From: JAJAZB01 sp964244295
Lineage (GTDB): Bacteria > Bacteroidota > Bacteroidia > Cytophagales > Spirosomataceae
DNA length: 64,000 bases
NCBI GenBank assembly: GCA_964244295.1
Contig: CAXTIG010000040.1
Span: forward strand, 4,954-68,953
Reading direction: 5' to 3'
Shown: piece by piece, positions 58,951 through 64,000 of the stretch
How positions within the stretch are numbered: the stretch's first letter is position 1
Layout of the letters: every line of letters begins with the position of its first letter
Notes under the pieces: model-generated
Told to the model about the DNA's origin: nothing
What the model saw: the letters and a program-made list of their open reading frames with translations, nothing else
Databases searched by the model: none
Position numbers and translations under genes: made by a program

Positions 58951-59319
58951 ATGAAACCTTTCGCCCTCGACCACGTTGCCCTCTTCGTCGCCGACCTCGA
59001 TCGGAGCATCGATTTTTACGAAAACGTACTCGGCTGGCCCCGCATGGCCCGGCCCGAATTCGATTTTCCCGGTGCCTGGTTCCACCTCGGCGGGGGGCAG
59101 CAACTGCACCTGCTCGGCGAGCGAACCGAACCGTTGGACGACGTATTTTTTGGTTCCCGCCGCAACCACTACGCCGTGCGCGTGGCAAGCGTGCCCGCCG
59201 TCGCGGAATTTTTGCGGGAAAAAAGCCTGACCTTTCGCGGCCCCAAACCCCGCCCCGACGGGGTGCCGCAGCTTTTCCTGCAAGACCCGGACGGGTACTG
59301 GATTGAATTCAATGAGTAG
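58951..59319 (+). CDS. VOC-family (glyoxalase I-like) protein
   Basis: 122 residues. First module FALDHVALFVADLDRSIDFY with His8 as expected metal ligand, then GAWFHLGGGQQLHLLGER; second module NHYAVRVASVPAVAEFLREK with His, and the final LQDPDGYWIEFNE with the Glu ligand. So the full metal site of glyoxalase/fosfomycin-resistance/dioxygenase relatives is likely present. Substrate unknown. Leader is nearly G-free. Confidence 0.9.
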   Translation: MKPFALDHVALFVADLDRSIDFYENVLGWPRMARPEFDFPGAWFHLGGGQQLHLLGERTEPLDDVFFGSRRNHYAVRVASVPAVAEFLREKSLTFRGPKPRPDGVPQLFLQDPDGYWIEFNE

Positions 59320-59370
59320 CGCTTCCCGCCGTTCTGCTTTACTTTGCGCTGGATAACCAAGCCCCATTTT

Positions 59371-60465
59371 ATGGAAACGAATTCCCTCGACCGCCGGAGT
59401 TTTCTCCAGAAAACCGCGCTGATTGCGGCCTCCGCCGCCTTCTCGCCCCATGTCCTCCTCGCCGCCACCCGCCGCAAAAAAGACAACCTCGGCATCGCCC
59501 TCGTCGGGCTGGGTTACTACTCGACCGACGTGCTGGCGAAGTCGTTCGGGTTTACCAAAAACTGCCACCTCGAAGGCATCGTGACGGGCACCCCGGCCAA
59601 AGCCGAAGCCTGGAAGCAGAAGTACAACCTGGCCGACAAGAACATTTACAACTACCAGAGCTTCGACCAGATTGCCAACAACCCCGACATCGACATAGTT
59701 TACGTGGTGCTGCCGCCTTCGATGCACCGCGAGTACGTGGAGCGCGCCGCGAAAGCGGGCAAGCAGGTGTGGTGCGAAAAACCGATGGCCCCCAGCGTGG
59801 CCGAATGCGAGGCGATGATTGCCGCCTGCAAAAAAAATAAGGTCAACCTGGCCATCGGCTACCGCTGCCAGCACGACCCCAACGTGCAGGAATACATGCG
59901 CCTGGGCCGGAAGCGGGTATTTGGGAAAGTAAGAACCATCGAAAGTGCGGCGGCCTACACCGAAGGCCGCACCGACCATTGGAAGCAGAAAAAAGCAATG
60001 GGCGGCGGCGTGATGGGCGACATGGGCGTGTACGCCATTCAGGGCGCGCGGCTCATCACCGGCGAGGAACCCCTCACCGTGAGCGCCAAACTCTACACAA
60101 ATCGCCCGCAGATTTACACCGAAGTGGAAGAAATCGCTGACTACACCCTTGAGTTTCCGAGCGGAGCCGTCGCCAGGTGCCACAGCAGCTACGGCGACAA
60201 CGCCAATTATTTGCGCGCGGAGTGCGAAAAAGGCTGGATCAAGGTGGAACCCCAGTCAAGCTACGTGGGAATCAAGGGCGAAAGCCCGAACGGCAAGTGG
60301 AATTTCCCACTCCCCAACCAGCAGGCCAAGCAAATGGACGAAGACGCCCTGGCGATCATGACCTCCAAAAAGTTGATTGCCCCCGGCGAAGAAGGCCTCC
60401 GCGACATCCGCATCGTCGAAGCCGTGTACCGGTCGGGGAAAAGTGGGAAAACAGAGAAAATTTAG
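59371..60465 (+). CDS. Gfo/Idh/MocA-family oxidoreductase with a twin-arginine-like leader
   Basis: NAD(P)-dependent sugar oxidoreductase, glucose-fructose-oxidoreductase-like. 364 residues. The N-terminus SLDRRSFLQKTALIAASAAF is a Tat signal, so it is probably exported with its cofactor. Rossmann motif GIALVGLGYYSTDVLAKSF, catalytic WCEKPMAPSVAE (Glu-Lys-Pro), and GGGVMGDMGVYAIQGARLIT. ATG at 59371 chosen because it starts the signal; TACTTTG at 59340-59346 may be part of its promoter. The TAG stop lies in a 33-bp palindrome arm. Confidence 0.9.
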   Translation: METNSLDRRSFLQKTALIAASAAFSPHVLLAATRRKKDNLGIALVGLGYYSTDVLAKSFGFTKNCHLEGIVTGTPAKAEAWKQKYNLADKNIYNYQSFDQIANNPDIDIVYVVLPPSMHREYVERAAKAGKQVWCEKPMAPSVAECEAMIAACKKNKVNLAIGYRCQHDPNVQEYMRLGRKRVFGKVRTIESAAAYTEGRTDHWKQKKAMGGGVMGDMGVYAIQGARLITGEEPLTVSAKLYTNRPQIYTEVEEIADYTLEFPSGAVARCHSSYGDNANYLRAECEKGWIKVEPQSSYVGIKGESPNGKWNFPLPNQQAKQMDEDALAIMTSKKLIAPGEEGLRDIRIVEAVYRSGKSGKTEKI

Positions 60466-60546
60466 AGGAGAGTGGAAAGAGGAGAGAGGATAGCAAGCTG
60501 CAAAATGCATTTCGCTATCCTCTCTCCTCTTTCCACTCTCCTCTAA
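60462..60546. repeat. Low-complexity palindrome (GAGGAGAG words)
   Basis: Perfect 33-bp arms at 60462-60494 (purine-rich) and 60514-60546 (pyrimidine-rich), loop 19 nt, between convergent genes. Contains the oxidoreductase stop codon and ends 2 bases from the GIN gene stop. Confidence 0.93.
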
Positions 60547-60548
60547 TT

Positions 60549-61247
60549 TCAGTCGCGCCGCGTAATGTCCGCCCCGCCCGATTTGCGCTGGCCGTTTACT
60601 TTCGCCGGGCCGCCGTAGTACAAATCCGAGCCGCCGGAGGCTTCGAGCGAGATTTCTTTCGTGGCGTAAACGGATACGTCGGAGCCGCCGGTCGAGCGGG
60701 CATTGACGATTTCGGCGGTCAATCGCCCGGCTTTCAGGTCGGCCCCGCCGTTGCCGTCGGCGTTGAGGCGGCGGGCGCTGCCGGTTACTTCGGCGTCGGC
60801 CCCGCCGTTGGCTTGCACGTTGAGTTCATTGGCTTTCAGGTCAAGTTTCACGTCGGCCCCGCCGTTGGCCTGGAGGTTGAGGTCGTTGAAAACCAGTTTT
60901 CCCTCCGAAAAAATATCGGAGCCGCCGTTGGCCTGGATGTTCGAGAGTTGCTTAAATGTGAGGTAAACTTTCACGTAGCGGTTACGACCCCAGTTCATCC
61001 CCCAACTGCCCTTGCGGTCGATGTGTAGCATCAACACGCCGTTTTTCACTTCCGATTTCACTTCATTTTCTTCGATGCCCTTCACCTCCAACGTCAGCTT
61101 TTCGCTGTTGCCCTGGGTAAGGTACACGTCGATGCCGCTGTTGACCGACAGGCCCGACAGGCCCGACACGGGGCGGTCTTTTTTCCAGTCCTGAGCGAAG
61201 GCGCTGAGGCTCACCACCAGGAAAAGAGGAAGCAGGGTAATTTTCAT
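60549..61247 (-). CDS. GIN-domain (DUF2807) exported protein
   Basis: 232 residues: signal peptide (MKITLLPLFLVVSLSAFAQ), then a right-handed beta-helix-like domain of repeated rungs with NGG/SGG turns (IQANGGSDIF, LQANGGADVK, VQANGGADAE, DGNGGADLK, STGGSDVSV, ASGGSDLYYG). This is the head, GIN domain, often called auto-transporter adhesin-like, very common in Bacteroidota. Periplasmic or surface location; function unknown. Some relatives sit beside PspC genes; none here. Confidence 0.9.
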   Translation of the reverse strand: MKITLLPLFLVVSLSAFAQDWKKDRPVSGLSGLSVNSGIDVYLTQGNSEKLTLEVKGIEENEVKSEVKNGVLMLHIDRKGSWGMNWGRNRYVKVYLTFKQLSNIQANGGSDIFSEGKLVFNDLNLQANGGADVKLDLKANELNVQANGGADAEVTGSARRLNADGNGGADLKAGRLTAEIVNARSTGGSDVSVYATKEISLEASGGSDLYYGGPAKVNGQRKSGGADITRRD

Positions 61248-61368
61248 GGCTATGGAGATTTGGGAATTTTTACCAAAGATGCAGGAACGAGAAGAAAATT
61301 GTGTTCCTTTTTCGACTCTTGCAATCCTTTTTTTTGCAAACGCCGTCCAATTCCTTCTTAAAGGCGAA

Positions 61369-61821
61369 TCACGTGGGTTTCAGCAACATCAACCCTAAAA
61401 TCAACAGCACCAACACACCGAGCACGATTCCTAAACCGGTTTGCCGCCGGTGAATGCGTTGGTATTCCGGCGAGTCGTACCCGTGCTGGTCGAGGGCGGC
61501 GATTTGCCGCCGCAGGCCGGGCGTGTACAGCCCGTAGCCCAGCACCACCACGGCGGCGAACAGGCCCAGCGCCCCGCTAATCCAGAGGTTCCGCCAGTCG
61601 TGACCGGCCAGCCACACCATCGTCAGCCCCGAAAGTAGCCCCAGCACGTAGGCGGGATTGGCGACGTAACTGTCCAGAAAATAAATACTCCGCAGCGTGA
61701 AAGGCAGGTATTCCGGCGAGCGCTGGGCGCGTTGCAACCAAACCGGGTAGGTCAGGTTGGAACCCAACGCGACGATGGCGAAGAACACGTGGGCGAGTTT
61801 GAGGTAGGGGTAGTAAGCCAC
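61369..61821 (-). CDS. DUF2269-like integral membrane protein
   Basis: 150 residues with four hydrophobic helices: YLKLAHVFFAIVALGSNLTY, then YVLGLLSGLTMVWLAG, WISGALGLFAAVVVLGYGLY and LGIVLGVLVLLILGLMLL. The early Lys-x2-His pattern (LKLAHV) and four-helix plan match DUF2269. Start is a GTG at 61821; no ATG is available nearby. Function unknown. Same strand as the next gene (61870-62613), 48 bases downstream of it, possibly co-transcribed. Confidence 0.75.
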   Translation of the reverse strand: MAYYPYLKLAHVFFAIVALGSNLTYPVWLQRAQRSPEYLPFTLRSIYFLDSYVANPAYVLGLLSGLTMVWLAGHDWRNLWISGALGLFAAVVVLGYGLYTPGLRRQIAALDQHGYDSPEYQRIHRRQTGLGIVLGVLVLLILGLMLLKPT

Positions 61822-61869
61822 GAGCGAGGATGGAAAATGCGTTGAAAACGGGTGTTTGAGTCTTCGGGG

Positions 61870-62613
61870 TTAATCCTGCCGTTCCCGCCAGCGGCGGTAC
61901 TTAAAGAAACTCACCAGCCCGAAATTCAGGTAAAAATTGCTCGGTTTGTAGGCATCCACCCCGCTGACGCTGAGCCGGTCGGAAGTCCAGTGGCGGGTGT
62001 GGGCCAGCGGGAGGTGATAGCCGAGGCGGGCGTTGAGTTGCCAGCCGTCGTAGAGTTTGGGGAACAGCTTAAATTTCACGCCGCCCGTCACGGCCAGGTT
62101 GAGCGTCAAGGCTCCGCCGTGGAGTTTCACCGACTGAAAAGCCGATGGATTCGCTAACACGGTCTGAATCGGCACGGTCGCGGGGGCGGCGGCGTCGATG
62201 CGCAGGCGGTAGTACGAAAAGTCGTAACCCAGGCCCGGCCCCAGCATCCAGCGCCGCGAATCGACCAGCCGCCGGGTAAAAAGCAGGCCCGCCCCCAGCC
62301 CTTCGACCCGCGCCGTGCGGATATCCTGGTCGTTGCGCCCCGTGCTGAAGCCCCAAAACCGCCGCTCGGTATCCAGGCGGCGGCGGCGCTGGTAGGCCGA
62401 AAACCCGAGTGAGGCCAGGCGCTTTCCGTTCAGCGTGATGCCCAGGGGCGCGAGTTGCCCGGCCAGGTTTTCCAGCGAGCGGTTGTTGTTCAGCCCCTGA
62501 TCCGTCCAGACGGCAAAGCCCAGGCGGGAGCGCCGCAGGCTATCGGGGACAGTTTGGGCGAAAAGCGGCGAGCCGAACAGGGCGAGGAGGAGCAGGGCGA
62601 GGGCGGTTTTCAT
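61870..62613 (-). CDS. Putative outer-membrane beta-barrel protein
   Basis: 247 residues. Signal peptide (MKTALALLLLALFGSPLFAQ). The rest alternates polar and hydrophobic residues with Gly/aromatic girdles (EGLGAGLLFTRRL, MLGPGLGYDFSYYRLRI, GGALTLNLAVTGGVKFKLFP, WQLNARLGYHLPLA, YLNFGLVSFFKYRRW), as in small porin-like barrels of Bacteroidota. No specific family recognised. ATG at 62613. Confidence 0.7.
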   Translation of the reverse strand: MKTALALLLLALFGSPLFAQTVPDSLRRSRLGFAVWTDQGLNNNRSLENLAGQLAPLGITLNGKRLASLGFSAYQRRRRLDTERRFWGFSTGRNDQDIRTARVEGLGAGLLFTRRLVDSRRWMLGPGLGYDFSYYRLRIDAAAPATVPIQTVLANPSAFQSVKLHGGALTLNLAVTGGVKFKLFPKLYDGWQLNARLGYHLPLAHTRHWTSDRLSVSGVDAYKPSNFYLNFGLVSFFKYRRWRERQD

Positions 62614-62655
62614 GGAGGATTTTTTTTACAAGTGGTGATGCAGCCTCTCCCCGCG

Positions 62656-62853
62656 CGTCATTGCGAGCGGAGGTTTTGAAATGAGCGAAGCGGAATTTCA
62701 AAACCGGAGCGAAGCAATCCCCACACGGAGACCAAGATAGCGAAAACCGATACCGTTCTCCCCTAACGTTCACTTGTTCTCCGTGAGGGGATTGCTTCGC
62801 TCTGGCAGCCGAACATCGCTTCGCTCGTTCGTCCGCCTCCGCTCGCAATGACG
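62656..62853. repeat. Nested palindromic element, CGTCATTGCGAGCGG family
   Basis: Outer 18-bp arms at 62656-62673 and 62836-62853 and inner 16-bp arms at 62707-62722 and 62787-62802 (GAGCGAAGCAATCCCC). Different wording from the GTCATCC family but the same plan. Fills most of the gap between 62614 and 62876. Confidence 0.88.
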
Positions 62854-62876
62854 TGCGGGAGAGACTCTACCATCCG

Positions 62877-63056
62877 TTACAACTCCATCACCGCCGCCAC
62901 GGTTTCAATCCCCTCCCAGAGGTTTTGCAGGCGCACGTTTTCGTTTTCGCCGTGCTGGTTGTTGTCGTAGTTCACCGCCGGGACGGTCACGATGGCGTTG
63001 GTTTTCAGAATATCCTCGAACAAGTACAGCGGCAAACCCCGTCCACTGAACGAAAA
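62877..63056 (-). pseudogene. C-terminal remnant of an M20-type dipeptidase
   Basis: About 59 codons: FSGRGLPLYLFEDILKTNAI, VTVPAVNYDNNQHGENENVR and LQNLWEGIETVAAVMEL. This matches the last 60 or so residues of Bacteroidota M20/M28-type dipeptidases, where the His of NNQHGENEN is a zinc ligand. Everything N-terminal is missing; upstream (63057-63133) is replaced by a terminator hairpin and the end of another gene. A deletion remnant beside a palindromic element. Confidence 0.65.
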
Positions 63057-63075
63057 ACCCGTCGGTAGGAAATAG

Positions 63076-63115
63076 ACAAGGCGATAAGACCTAATTCTGG
63101 GTCTTACCGCCTTGT
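63076..63115 (-). terminator. Hairpin after the T9SS-domain gene
   Basis: ACAAGGCGATAAGACC (63076-63091) pairs with 63100-63115, one mismatch, 8-nt loop. No long T run. Confidence 0.6.
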
Positions 63116-63133
63116 GCGAAAGTATCATTGAAA

Positions 63134-63952
63134 TTACTCTAAAAAGACGTGCAAGGCGTCGAGCGGCTTTTCTTTATCCTGAAGGCGGGAAATTATGAGG
63201 GTGTATCGGCCTCGGGGAAGATTGCTCACATCGAAAGTAATTTTTCGAGTGTTTTGCAAAGCTGTCGTCGCTGTCAATTCATTGGAGTATTCCGTCACAG
63301 CAACTGTTTTAAGGGACATCTCATCGATTAATTCGTATTTTTCAGGAAAGAGTTTCCCATCCGAATCAGACGCAAAAACAACACTAAGTTTGTCTTTAGC
63401 AGGGTTGGGCTGCACAGAGTAGCCGTAATATCCACAGTTGTTGACGTAAAACACGTAAAAACGGTCTATCGTACCACACGTGTTTGAAAGGGTGAGTTTG
63501 ACAACAAAGGAACCCGACGAGTTCCCCGCGTAAACAGTGGCCGTGTTGGTGGTGCTGTTAGTAATGGAGGCCCCTGATGTATTGTTAATAATTTGCCAGG
63601 AACTACTGCCAAGCCCGGAAAGGTCGCCGTTCAAATTAAAGTAGCTACCCACACACACATTTCTAGGCGAGTAAGGTTGAATGGGAGTCCCATCCATCCT
63701 CATCTGAACAACTTCAGGAGCACCGACTAAAATATCACGCCTAACCCGAACCGTCCCGTCGCAACCTGAATTGAGCGCTGCTTCTACCCAACCTGCGCCT
63801 GTCGAATTGCTTGTAGCAGTGACGGTGGTTCCTGTTGTCGTGTTCAAATTTAAGTTTGAACTTGCTGTCCAGGTTACGTTTTCTACACACGCTGGTGCAT
63901 TTACAGAAAAAATAACGGATGGACAGGTGTGTCCTGCTCCTGTTATAGTCAA
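63134..63952 (-). CDS. Secreted protein fragment with type IX secretion C-terminal domain
   Basis: About 272 codons of a cell-surface protein: Ig/PKD-like repeats (CVENVTWTASSNLNLNTTTG; CVGSYFNLNGDLSGLGSSSW; SFVVKLTLSNTCGTIDRFYV) and a C-terminal type A sorting domain (YSVQPNPAKDKLSVVF ... ITFDVSNLPRGRYTLII). The only possible starts are non-ATG (TTG at 63952), there is no signal peptide, and an in-frame TAA lies at 63965-63967. So the front of the gene is missing, frameshifted or beyond the window. Lower GC than its neighbours. Confidence 0.6.
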   Translation of the reverse strand: MTITGAGHTCPSVIFSVNAPACVENVTWTASSNLNLNTTTGTTVTATSNSTGAGWVEAALNSGCDGTVRVRRDILVGAPEVVQMRMDGTPIQPYSPRNVCVGSYFNLNGDLSGLGSSSWQIINNTSGASITNSTTNTATVYAGNSSGSFVVKLTLSNTCGTIDRFYVFYVNNCGYYGYSVQPNPAKDKLSVVFASDSDGKLFPEKYELIDEMSLKTVAVTEYSNELTATTALQNTRKITFDVSNLPRGRYTLIISRLQDKEKPLDALHVFLE

Positions 63953-64000
63953 TAGACTTGTCTTTTAACTGTAAATCAACATTTTACAACCTCTGATTTT

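Noticed and set aside
409..62853. CRISPR array
   Set aside because: The repeats are inverted pairs scattered at gene ends, not regularly spaced direct repeats, and no cas genes are present.

Overview
The window is an ordinary-looking stretch of chromosome from a fairly GC-rich member of the Bacteroidota, most likely the Cytophagales (Spirosomaceae-like). The evidence is: a bacillithiol glycosyltransferase (BshA), a Bacteroidota-type LptD, a TonB-linked outer-membrane receptor of the OMP_b-brl type, a type IX secretion C-terminal domain, the lineage-typical orders acpP-fabF-rnc and rpmG-DUF4295-ftsY, absence of Shine-Dalgarno sequences, and promoters of the TTTG-N19-TAnnTTTG type (clear at 3435-3465, 19270-19300 and 47049-47079). 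I saw no tRNA, rRNA, CRISPR array, prophage or transposase gene. No gene-free gap exceeds 300 bases; most gaps of 60-250 bases are filled by a long inverted repeat.

Layout. 1-4.4 kb: end of ndk, lptD, and a divergent murein amidase. 4.5-9.5 kb: a minus-strand operon of four glycosyltransferases ending in an L,D-transpeptidase-like protein (surface polysaccharide and envelope). 9.6-14.3 kb: murB, a SPOR-like lipoprotein, gmd and a DegP-type protease. 14.5-17.8 kb: small heat-shock protein, then rnc-fabF-acpP. 18-25.5 kb: a GT4, a DciA-like (DUF721) protein, a Kir-type potassium channel, LD-carboxypeptidase, a UbiA prenyltransferase, bshA and a type II NADH dehydrogenase. 25.6-30.9 kb: a toxin-antitoxin pair with a broken toxin, a thioredoxin-fold protein and a TonB-type receptor. 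31-36.5 kb: a small-molecule catabolism block (GntR regulator, deoC, two TIM-barrel sugar isomerases, an FdhA-like formaldehyde dehydrogenase and a GlcG/HbpS-like protein). 36.6-45.7 kb: a TPR protein, an M16 peptidase, ispF, MFS and MATE transporters, a hotdog thioesterase, two broken accessory genes and a Uma2 nuclease. 45.8-53.7 kb: solitary nuoD, rpmG-DUF4295-ftsY, purH, a pabA/trpG-type amidotransferase, a DUF547 protein and a transglutaminase-like protein. 54-61.3 kb: icd, two VOC proteins, two more Uma2 nucleases, an intact toxin-antitoxin pair, ffh, a Gfo/Idh/MocA oxidoreductase and a GIN-domain protein. 61.4-64 kb: two envelope proteins, then the C-terminal remains of an M20 peptidase and a headless T9SS cargo protein.

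The most unusual thing is not a gene cluster but the intergenic architecture. At least 25 inverted repeats, with arms of about 15-47 bp that are often perfect, sit between genes, usually touching or overlapping a stop codon. They fall into sequence families: GTCATCC..., GCAACCCGGACAGCGGGC..., CCCCAACTCCC..., and low-complexity words such as TTTGAGGG. In several cases the G-free arm forms the leader directly in front of the next start codon. Several accessory genes are broken by single lesions. All product calls rest on reading motifs; no database search was possible.
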